From positions 62,001-126,000 of the forward strand of contig JAIXKI010000031.1 of the NCBI GenBank assembly GCA_026936105.1: a stretch of DNA of 64,000 nucleotides. The letters are read 5' to 3'. Positions within the stretch are counted from its first letter, which is position 1; each line of letters begins with the position of its first letter. Under the pieces are notes generated by a model. It was given only the letters and a program-made list of their open reading frames with translations, had not been told where the DNA came from and searched no databases. A program made the position numbers and the translations under genes. Source of the DNA: Chitinophagales bacterium. Its GTDB lineage: Bacteria; Bacteroidota; Bacteroidia; Chitinophagales; Chitinophagaceae. Of this stretch, positions 53,110 to 60,266 are shown in pieces.

Positions 53110-54213
53110 TTACTCTAGGCTTACATCAACAGTTACATTCAGTCCCGGCCTCAGTTTTTTGATAAGAGAGTCGGAAGCATCAGTGAATTCAATCTTCACC
53201 GGTAAGCGCTGAACCACTTTTACAAAATTTCCGGATGCATTATCCGGGGGTAACAAAGCAAAAGTGGATCCGGTGGCAGGAGAAAAAGAACTGACCACTG
53301 CCTTGAATTCATGCCGGGGATAGGCATCAGCCGTGACAATGACGCTCTGCCCTTCTCTCATTTTATTCAGTTGTGTTTCCTTAAAATTGGCAACCACCCA
53401 CACATCCTGGCTGTGTATCATGCTGAACAATGCCTGACCCGCCTGTACAAACTGTCCGGGTTGCACTCCCACTTTTGAAAGATGCCCATCTTCATCAGCA
53501 GTGATAATAGTGTATGAAAGACTCAGCTTAGCTGCATCCACATCCACTTCCCTTTGCCTGATGGCAGCCTGTGCCACATTCACCTGTTCTGCTGTAGCAT
53601 TGCTCTGCACCGTGACAGCGTTGGTCTGATGCGATGCCTGATTTTTTTGTCCCTGTAAAACCGATAGTTGTTTTTCTGCCGTTTCCTTTGCAGCCCATGC
53701 CTGTTCATATTGCTGCTGGGTAATCGAATGATCTTTAATCAGGTTGGCATAGCGTTCATAATCCTGATTGGCACGCCATGCAGTGATCTTTGCTGCCGCT
53801 ATCTGTGAGTCAATGGTAACAATGGAAGCAGCCGATGTGGCAATGTTCGCTTTCGATGCAGATGCCATGGCAATGGCATTCTGCAAATTAGCTTTGGCTA
53901 TTCCCAATGCAGCTTCTGCTTCTTCCAGTTTTAATTTATAATCACGGTCATCCAGTATGATCAGTGTATCACCTTTTTTCACCCACTGGTTATCTTTCAC
54001 CCGCACTTCTTTTATATACCCCGACACATGAGGGATCACCAGCAGGATGTCGGCGCTCACCTGTGCGTCATCCGTTTCTTCGTGATGAAGGCTGTACCGG
54101 TATTTTGAAATACCGAACCAGCTTCCTCCCACCAGCAGGAGGATAAGCAGTATTATGAAGAACGGGTTTCTTTTCTTTTTCTTTGGTGTCACTTCTTCAT
54201 TTTTTGTTTCCAT
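53110..54213 (-). CDS. HlyD/EmrA-type membrane fusion protein
   Basis: A 367-residue adaptor anchored by one N-terminal membrane segment (FFIILLILLLVGGSWFGISKY) after a basic tail (TPKKKKRN). A biotinyl-lipoyl half-motif is visible (SGYIKEVRVKDNQWVKKGDTLIILDD), then a long helical hairpin (~75-215, Ala/Gln-rich) and the second half (ITADEDGHLSKVGVQPGQFVQAGQALFSMI), with a beta-barrel containing DVWVVANFKETQLNKMREGQ. It is typical of EmrA partners of DHA2 exporters. It is the third gene of the tetR-tolC-emrA-emrB order. Confidence 0.92.
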   Translation of the reverse strand: METKNEEVTPKKKKRNPFFIILLILLLVGGSWFGISKYRYSLHHEETDDAQVSADILLVIPHVSGYIKEVRVKDNQWVKKGDTLIILDDRDYKLKLEEAEAALGIAKANLQNAIAMASASKANIATSAASIVTIDSQIAAAKITAWRANQDYERYANLIKDHSITQQQYEQAWAAKETAEKQLSVLQGQKNQASHQTNAVTVQSNATAEQVNVAQAAIRQREVDVDAAKLSLSYTIITADEDGHLSKVGVQPGQFVQAGQALFSMIHSQDVWVVANFKETQLNKMREGQSVIVTADAYPRHEFKAVVSSFSPATGSTFALLPPDNASGNFVKVVQRLPVKIEFTDASDSLIKKLRPGLNVTVDVSLE

Positions 54214-54241
54214 AATCGTTCTGATTAAGTCTTTTTAAAGT

Positions 54242-55591
54242 TTACTTGTTTAATTCTTCACTCAGGGTACCTGTTATCTGCAACAGTTTATGATAAGCCA
54301 CGAAGGCATCGGCTTTTGCCAGGGTATAGCTGAGCATTGCCTGAAACTGTGCCACATCCGCTTCAAGCAAATCGGTGGTAGTGGCAAGGCTGTTGTCAAA
54401 CTTGTTCCTGACGATCTTGAAATTTTCATCGGCCTGCTCCACTGCCTTTGCATATACGTCTATCTTTTTGCGGCTGCTGAGAAATGTCAGGTAACTTTTA
54501 TTCACCTGCAGTTGCAGGTTATCCGACATCAGGCTTTTTGTCAACTCAGCTTCTTTTGCTTTTGCTTCTGCCTGCTCAATTTTGGATCTGGTCTTCCAGA
54601 GAGACCCGAGACTGTAGGATAAACCCACACCTACATTAGTGGCATTCGTGATGGTCACCAGTTTCGGAATGTCGGCTGCGATATAACCCCCGGTCAATGA
54701 AACGGCCGGATACATCTGTCCTTTGGTGATCCTGATCGCATCGTCTGCTGCTTTCTTTCTGTAATCTACTGCCATCAGGTCCTTACGGTTTGTGAAAGCT
54801 GTTTGCACATAATCCTGTAAAGCCAATCCCTTTTCTTTCTTTTCAATTACCGTTGTGTCTGTCTCCAATTGTGTATCGGTGGACAACCCCAGCATCAGGT
54901 CCATATTGAGATTGGCCATCTGAAGATTATTTTGTGCATCCAGCAGATTCAGTTCAACATTTGAAGTTTGTAACTGGGCTTTTAAAAGATCATTCCTTGC
55001 CAGCAAACCATTTTTTTCCAGGTTGCTGAAATCTTTTTCACGTTGTTGTGATTGTTTGAGGTTGTCCTGAATGAGTTTTACTGAGGACATCGCTTTGAAC
55101 AAATTGGCATAAGCTTCAATGGTATTCTGGATCACACCTTCTTTATCATTTGCAGCATCCAGCAGCGCAGCTTGTTCAAGATACCGGGATGATTCGATCC
55201 CATATTTGATCCTTCCCCCGGTAAAAACGGGAAATGAAACATTGGCAATACCATAGATAGCCTGCGATACAGAAGGCGGTTTTGAATTATTACCGCCAGG
55301 TCCTCCGCCTCCGGGATTACCACTGCCTGTTTTCAGATCCACTTTGGAGCCGAACAATCTCATATAGGCTCCACTCACACTGGCATCGGGCAATCTCTTT
55401 TCTTCCGCTTCTTTCAGCGCTGCCGTTGCTTCTTTGATCTTCTCAGAATTGATCTGCAGTTGCTTGCTGTTCTTAAGGCTCAGGTCAATAGCTTCCTGCA
55501 AAGTCAATTGCTTTTTTTCCTGAGCTTCCATTCTCAGCCCGGACAACAACAGAACAAACAATAATAGAACCCAGGTCTTTTTATTCTTCAT
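54242..55591 (-). CDS. TolC-family outer-membrane efflux channel
   Basis: A 449-residue outer-membrane factor: signal peptide MKNKKTWVLLLFVLLLSGLRMEAQ, then duplicated helical and strand modules (LTLQEAIDLSLKNSKQLQINSEKIKEA and VGVGLSYSLGSLWKTRSKIEQAEAKAKEAELT). A Gly/Pro-rich loop (GSGNPGGGGPGGNN) is in the first half. Its ATG overlaps the tetR stop by 11 bp, so the regulator and channel are translationally linked. It forms the exit duct for the EmrAB-like pair downstream. Confidence 0.92.
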   Translation of the reverse strand: MKNKKTWVLLLFVLLLSGLRMEAQEKKQLTLQEAIDLSLKNSKQLQINSEKIKEATAALKEAEEKRLPDASVSGAYMRLFGSKVDLKTGSGNPGGGGPGGNNSKPPSVSQAIYGIANVSFPVFTGGRIKYGIESSRYLEQAALLDAANDKEGVIQNTIEAYANLFKAMSSVKLIQDNLKQSQQREKDFSNLEKNGLLARNDLLKAQLQTSNVELNLLDAQNNLQMANLNMDLMLGLSTDTQLETDTTVIEKKEKGLALQDYVQTAFTNRKDLMAVDYRKKAADDAIRITKGQMYPAVSLTGGYIAADIPKLVTITNATNVGVGLSYSLGSLWKTRSKIEQAEAKAKEAELTKSLMSDNLQLQVNKSYLTFLSSRKKIDVYAKAVEQADENFKIVRNKFDNSLATTTDLLEADVAQFQAMLSYTLAKADAFVAYHKLLQITGTLSEELNK

Positions 55592-56213
55592 AAGTCAATA
55601 CGGCTTTAAAAAGTGATTTTAGATGATAGGTAAGTTTCTTCCGCAGGTGCGCCTGAAATTTTTCATTAGTCATTGACTGCATGCCATTCAGTTCACGGTA
55701 AAAATGCTGCGTGCTGATCATGTGGCCGGTAGTGCCGATCAGCACTGCCATCATCAGCGGCACATCAATATTTTTTTTAAACTCCCCTTTCTTTTGTCCT
55801 TCTTCAATAAGTTGCCTGATCAGTTCCTGGTTCTTGGTGATCAGCTGTCGGATCTGTTTATGCATAGGGCCATAGTTTTTAGCTATTTGCTCCCGCATCA
55901 TGATCTTATAAAAACTTTGCTGATCCATTATTCTTTCCACATACCTGTCTATCATCTGATCCACTTTTTCCAGCGAGGTCATTATTTTATTCTGGAGCAT
56001 TGTCTCCAGTTGCAACGTGATATTTTCTCCCCGGAATCTGAAAATATTCTCCAACAGTTTTTCCTTGGAACCGAAATAATAAGAGATCATGGCAAGATTG
56101 ACACCGGCTTCATCAGCAATATCCCGTACCGAAGTGCCCGCAAATCCTTTTTCAGCAAAAAGTTTTTCTGCTTTCTCCATGATCGCAACCTGTTTTTCGT
56201 TGTACTCCATCAT
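55581..56213 (-). CDS. TetR/AcrR-family repressor of the efflux operon
   Basis: A 210-residue regulator. The N-terminal helix-turn-helix is clear: EKAEKLFAEKGFAGTSVRDIADEAGVNLAMISYYFGSKEKLLENIF. The C-terminal ligand domain is of the kind found with efflux pumps (RYVERIMDQQSFYKIMMREQ, MMAVLIGTTGHMISTQHFY). ATG 56213 (or 56210) is chosen over TTG 56249, which overlaps the -7 motif. It heads the operon it presumably controls; two palindromic 12-mers cover the promoter, indicating negative autoregulation relieved by a pump substrate (inference). Confidence 0.9.
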   Translation of the reverse strand: MMEYNEKQVAIMEKAEKLFAEKGFAGTSVRDIADEAGVNLAMISYYFGSKEKLLENIFRFRGENITLQLETMLQNKIMTSLEKVDQMIDRYVERIMDQQSFYKIMMREQIAKNYGPMHKQIRQLITKNQELIRQLIEEGQKKGEFKKNIDVPLMMAVLIGTTGHMISTQHFYRELNGMQSMTNEKFQAHLRKKLTYHLKSLFKAVLTYEE

Positions 56214-56236
56214 AAGTTCCTTTGAAAAAGGAGGCG

Positions 56237-56272
56237 CAAATTTAAACAAACGTTTAATTAAAACAAGTGTTT
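56237..56272 (-). promoter_or_regulatory. tetR-operon promoter with two operator-like palindromes
   Basis: Minus-strand promoter: TTG (56266-56264), 19 bases, TAAATTTG (56244-56237), a full match to the -7 consensus. Two related 12-mers lie over it: AAACAAACGTTT (56244-56255) and AAACAAGTGTTT (56261-56272), 17 bp apart. The second is a perfect inverted repeat (AAACA-N2-TGTTT); the first sits in TTAAAC-N4-GTTTAA (56242-56257). They are good candidates for binding sites of the adjacent TetR protein. Confidence 0.65.
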
Positions 56273-56349
56273 AACCACATAAAAACATCTGATTAATTCC
56301 CATGAATGGAAAGCTGGTGCTCTTAAAAATTCTGTATGTGTGCGAAGAA

Positions 56350-57564
56350 TTACCGCTGGCTGGCGATCAGCAGGTTCAGATCGGTGTATTTCAGGTTGAA
56401 CCTTTCGCTCATGTAGAAGTTGGTCAGTGCCCCGTTGAACAGGTAAATACCGCTGCGCAGGTGTATGTTGTGCCAGAGCAGGTTTTCAAATCCTCCTGCC
56501 TCTCCGGCTTCCAGCAGTAAAGGCATCAGTACGTTGCTGATGGCTTGTGATGCTGTTCTTGCAAACCCCGAAGGAATATTAGGAACACAATAGTGAATCA
56601 CTCCGTATTTCATAAAGATCGGATGCTCGTGACTGGTGATCTCCGAAGTTTCAAAACAGCCGCCACGATCAATACTTACATCAATGATCACAGAGCCCGG
56701 CCGCATATTGCTGACCATTTCTTCGGTTACCACTAACGGTGTTCTTCCTGTTTCGGATCCCAATGCCCCCACAGCCACTTCACAGGTCTTTAATTGTTTG
56801 GCAAGCAATCTTGGTTCGATCACCGAGGTCCATAAGCGCTGACCGATATTGTTCTGCAATCTTTTCAGCCGGTACACATTATTGTCAAACACTTTTACCG
56901 AAGCGCCAAGAGCCAGGGCAGCCCTTGCCGCATATTCTCCCACAATGCCCGCCCCAATGATAATCACTTTTGTTGGCGCAATGCCCGATATCCCTCCGAG
57001 CAAAACACCTTTGCCATGGTTGGCAGATCCCAGGTATTGTGCAGCGATCAGCATGGATGCGCTTCCTGCGATCTCACTCATGCTGCGGACGATCGGATAA
57101 GAACCGCTGTCGTCTTTCAGGTTCTCAAAAGAAATGGCGGTGATCTTTTTTTCCATCATCTTTTGAAGAAGGTCTGCTTTCATGATGGAAAGATGAATCG
57201 GAGAAATGATCACCTGGTTAAACTGGAGTAAGTCAATATCTTCTTCTATCACCGGGGCGCTCTTCATTAGGATCGGCGCCTTGAAGATCTCTTCCCGGTC
57301 ATATACGATCCGGGCGCCGGCCTCATTGTAATCCTTATCACGGAAATGGGATGCATCTCCCGCATTATGCTCTATCGTCACATGATGCCCGTTACTCACC
57401 AGCACACTTACCGCATCAGGGGTCAGCGCAATACGGTTCTCCTGGAAAGCGATCTCTTTCGGAATACCGATAAGCATCTGAGCTCCGCCTGGTTTTATAT
57501 CCAGCTTTTCTTCTAATGTCTCATAACTGAAAGATGGGATGATGTTGGGGTTTTGCTGCGCCAT
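56350..57564 (-). CDS. ald: Alanine dehydrogenase
   Basis: A 404-residue NAD-dependent enzyme interconverting L-alanine and pyruvate plus ammonia. Motifs: MLIGIPKEIAFQENRIALTPDAV, GHHVTIEHNAG, LMKSAP, and the nucleotide-binding loop VIIIGAGIVGEYAARAALALGASVKVFD, then VIIDVSIDRGGCFETSE and the terminal VPNIPSGFARTASQAISN with active-site residues of the AlaDH/PNT family. About 30 extra N-terminal residues (PSFSYETLEEKLD) precede the family core, as in other Bacteroidota. Start MAQQNPN at 57564 is preferred to a codon at 57579. It follows tsaE on the same strand. Confidence 0.93.
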   Translation of the reverse strand: MAQQNPNIIPSFSYETLEEKLDIKPGGAQMLIGIPKEIAFQENRIALTPDAVSVLVSNGHHVTIEHNAGDASHFRDKDYNEAGARIVYDREEIFKAPILMKSAPVIEEDIDLLQFNQVIISPIHLSIMKADLLQKMMEKKITAISFENLKDDSGSYPIVRSMSEIAGSASMLIAAQYLGSANHGKGVLLGGISGIAPTKVIIIGAGIVGEYAARAALALGASVKVFDNNVYRLKRLQNNIGQRLWTSVIEPRLLAKQLKTCEVAVGALGSETGRTPLVVTEEMVSNMRPGSVIIDVSIDRGGCFETSEITSHEHPIFMKYGVIHYCVPNIPSGFARTASQAISNVLMPLLLEAGEAGGFENLLWHNIHLRSGIYLFNGALTNFYMSERFNLKYTDLNLLIASQR

Positions 57565-57589
57565 TCCAAGTGGGTTCAACCAAAATTAC

Positions 57590-58015
57590 TTATTTATATT
57601 TTATGTACAACCTGCGTTTATCTGCATTAACTGCTTCAAGATAAACATGAAGGGTGTCTTCAGGCAAAAGGGATAAGGCTTTTTCCGGCCATTCCACCAG
57701 GCAAATATGTCCGCTGTACAAACAATCTTCAATTCCTGCATCAAAAGCTTCTGTTTCGCTGCGAAGGCGGTAAAGGTCTATGTGATAGATCTTCAACTCT
57801 TTTCCTTTTTCTTCAAAGCTGTATTCATTGATCAGCGAAAAAGTGGGGCTGCTTACCACATCCCTGACCTTTTTTACATCGCAAAGTGCATGGATGAATG
57901 TTGTCTTGCCCGATCCCATCGGGCCATGAAATGCGACCACTTTTCTATCTTTCACCTCCTTCCAGAAAGAAATTGCCGTTCCAAGAATTTCATTTAAAGA
58001 AAATATCCATTCCAT
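57590..58015 (-). CDS. tsaE: tRNA threonylcarbamoyladenosine synthesis ATPase TsaE
   Basis: A 141-residue P-loop ATPase of the complex that makes t6A37 in tRNAs reading ANN codons. Walker A is GPMGSGKTTFIHALC, then SPTFSLINEY, IYHIDLYRL, and CLVEWPEKA (Walker-B-like end), all diagnostic. Length and order match the family. It is followed by ald after ~25 bases, so both are probably on one transcript. It is divergent from the degenerate P-type ATPase gene, with ~100 bp between the starts. Confidence 0.95.
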   Translation of the reverse strand: MEWIFSLNEILGTAISFWKEVKDRKVVAFHGPMGSGKTTFIHALCDVKKVRDVVSSPTFSLINEYSFEEKGKELKIYHIDLYRLRSETEAFDAGIEDCLYSGHICLVEWPEKALSLLPEDTLHVYLEAVNADKRRLYIKYK

Positions 58016-58019
58016 CCGG

Positions 58020-58027
58020 CAAAAATA
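58020..58027 (-). promoter_or_regulatory. -7 element of tsaE
   Basis: TATTTTTG on the minus strand, a full match to TAnnTTTG, lies four bases upstream of the tsaE ATG (58015). Transcription would start at or very near the start codon, so the mRNA may be nearly leaderless. No -33 TTG is evident. Confidence 0.4.
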
Positions 58028-58042
58028 ATACGGAACTGCATT

Positions 58043-58058
58043 GTGCTATTCATAGCAC
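58043..58058. promoter_or_regulatory. 16-bp inverted repeat between tsaE and the P-type ATPase homologue
   Basis: GTGCTAT-TC-ATAGCAC is a perfect 7-bp inverted repeat with a 2-base centre, placed between the two divergent -7 motifs. It could be an operator for a dimeric regulator affecting either gene. It lacks a U-tract and is unlikely to be a terminator. Confidence 0.4.
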
Positions 58059-58093
58059 TTTTATTATGGTAAACGACGGCGGTTTTGATTCAA

Positions 58094-58101
58094 TAACTTT
58101 G
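58094..58101 (+). promoter_or_regulatory. -7 element of the P-type ATPase homologue
   Basis: TAACTTTG is a full match to TAnnTTTG, 17 bases before the ATG at 58119. It predicts a leader of about 10 bases. No good TTG lies at the usual distance. Its presence argues that the gene is still expressed. Confidence 0.5.
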
Positions 58102-58118
58102 CCGGTCATCACAAGAGT

Positions 58119-60224
58119 ATGGAAAAAGTTCAATGGAAAGTGGAGGGAATGACCTGCTCCCTTTGTGCCGCTGCCATCACAAAATACCTGGGCAGGAAGG
58201 GAGTGAAGAATGTGATGACAGATTTCATCAGCGGCGAACTTTCTTTTGATAAAGATGAAAATTTCAATGAGGAAAAGATCATCAAAGGGATCCGTGACCT
58301 TGGTTACCGAGTTATAAAAACAGGTGCTGAATTATTGCAAGAAAATTATTTCAGGAAAATTTATTTACAAAGATTTTTCTTCTGCCTGCCATTTGCTATT
58401 GCCCTTTTTCTTCCTGCTTCACTTTCCCAATGGTTGCAGGATCCATGGATCAGGCTGGCCCTTTGCCTTCCTGTATATTTCACCGGGATGTATCAATGGG
58501 GAAAAAGCACATGGAACAGTATCCGTATCGGATCACCCGGAAGATTTACTTTGATCGTTTCTGCGGCGTCCATAGCTTTCTTTTATAGCCTGATCCTGGC
58601 AATTAAAGGTTATGAAGAGAATTATCTTCTGTATAATGTCACAGCCATTATCATCACGCTGACTTTTCCGGGAGTTTATCTGGAACAACGCTTCATTCAG
58701 GCTGCACAACTCTCAACCAAAAATTTAATAAGGGCTAAGAATGTAACTGCCGATCTCATCGGCTTTGATGAAGAACACAAGGAACATGTTTTCCCTATAG
58801 AAAACTCACATCTGAAAACAGGTGACCTGATCCGAGTCACCGGCGGGAATCATGTTCCTGCAGATTGCAGGATCCTTTGGGGAGAAGCAGACGTTGATGA
58901 ATCTTTGATCAACGGTGAGAAAATAGCGGTACAAAAAAAAGCAAAAGACCTTTTATATGCAGGAAGCAAACTGATCAATGGTTCGGTAAAAGCACAGGTG
59001 ACCGCTCCCATCAACGAATCTTCAATTCATAACATGATCCGAATGATCAGGCGGTCACAAAGTGAATATTCCAATAGAAAGAGAAAGATGGATAAATCCG
59101 GGATCATCTTCATATTATTGGTATTGTTGATCGCAATTCTCACTTTTATTTTTACACGGATTAGCACCGGAGACATATCGCTTGCAATAACACGGATGAT
59201 CACAGTTATGGCGATCTCAGCTCCCTGTATTTTCGGATTATCCATCCCTGCAGCCATCGCCGCCTGTATCAATAAAGGCCTTAAAGAAGGAATCCTTTTC
59301 CGGGACATTTCCGTGTTGAACATAGCCGGAAAAATCAGGCAGGCGGTATTTGGCAAAACAGGCACACTGACCACAGGCGTTTTCCGGATCATGGATTACC
59401 GGGTTGAAAACTGCACCGATGAAGAATTTAAGAGGACTATATTTTCCCTGGAAAAATATTCCGGCCATCCGATAGCAAGATCCATAGTGAAGGAATGGAA
59501 AACCAAAGATGAGATCAGATGGAAGAATGTGGAAGAGATCAAAGGAATGGGAATAAAAGCTGAAGACAAACAGGGAAATATTTACACCGCAGGCTCGTAT
59601 AAACTGGCAGAGTCTTCTGTCAATGATGACTCCTTCAGTGTTTTCATTACAAAAAATGAAACATTGCTCGGCTGGATTGATATAAGGGATGAATTGCGCA
59701 GCGAATCAGCATCTGTGATCTCTTATCTTCATTCCAAAGGAATACAAACCGGCTTGCTCACCGGCGATGTTCATCAGAAAAGCGGGCAGCTTGCAAAAGA
59801 ACTTAAGATAGATTCTGTACATGCGGGGCAAACACCCGGACAGAAGATCAGTTTCATATCGGATCTTACTGCCCGTGCACCGGTAATGATGATCGCCGAT
59901 GGCATCCATGATGCAGCCGTACTGGAAAAAGCGACTGCAGGTGTTTCAGTCACCGATGCTTCCCTTATAGAAGGACAAACTGCTCAGGTTCTGTTGCTCA
60001 ATAATGGGATCAAAAAACTTCCGGCTTTGTTCGATCTGAGCCAACTGGCCAATAATGTTATCGGTCAGAATATTTTTTGGGCATTTTTCTATAATCTGTC
60101 AGCCATTATTCTTGCAGCGTCAGGATTGCTGACACCAATTCAAAGCATAGTGGCCGCAACGTTCAGCAACCTGGTCCCGCTACTCAATTCACATAGAATA
60201 TTGTCTAAAAAATTAAAAAGCTGA
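58119..60224 (+). CDS. Catalytically degenerate P1B-type ATPase homologue (putative pseudoenzyme)
   Basis: A 701-residue membrane protein with the layout of a copper-type P1B ATPase: HMA domain with intact MTCSLC (Cys13, Cys16), about eight membrane segments, actuator, P- and N-domains. Every catalytic signature is altered: TGE is NGE (265-267), CPC is APC (368-370), DKTGT is GKTGT (Gly412 replaces the phosphorylated Asp; codon GGC at 59352), GDGxNDAP is ADGIHDAA (593-600). Retained are GHP (449-451), LTGD (547-550) and the hydrophobic segments, with no stop or frameshift. It cannot run a normal phosphorylation cycle. It may bind or sense metal, act as a partner or decoy, or be early in decay. 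The intact P1B-4 pump at 40456 is a different subclass. Confidence 0.85.
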   Translation: MEKVQWKVEGMTCSLCAAAITKYLGRKGVKNVMTDFISGELSFDKDENFNEEKIIKGIRDLGYRVIKTGAELLQENYFRKIYLQRFFFCLPFAIALFLPASLSQWLQDPWIRLALCLPVYFTGMYQWGKSTWNSIRIGSPGRFTLIVSAASIAFFYSLILAIKGYEENYLLYNVTAIIITLTFPGVYLEQRFIQAAQLSTKNLIRAKNVTADLIGFDEEHKEHVFPIENSHLKTGDLIRVTGGNHVPADCRILWGEADVDESLINGEKIAVQKKAKDLLYAGSKLINGSVKAQVTAPINESSIHNMIRMIRRSQSEYSNRKRKMDKSGIIFILLVLLIAILTFIFTRISTGDISLAITRMITVMAISAPCIFGLSIPAAIAACINKGLKEGILFRDISVLNIAGKIRQAVFGKTGTLTTGVFRIMDYRVENCTDEEFKRTIFSLEKYSGHPIARSIVKEWKTKDEIRWKNVEEIKGMGIKAEDKQGNIYTAGSYKLAESSVNDDSFSVFITKNETLLGWIDIRDELRSESASVISYLHSKGIQTGLLTGDVHQKSGQLAKELKIDSVHAGQTPGQKISFISDLTARAPVMMIADGIHDAAVLEKATAGVSVTDASLIEGQTAQVLLLNNGIKKLPALFDLSQLANNVIGQNIFWAFFYNLSAIILAASGLLTPIQSIVAATFSNLVPLLNSHRILSKKLKS

Positions 60225-60266
60225 CAATTTTCTTTTACTAACTTCATTCCACAACCTTTGTAAGGA

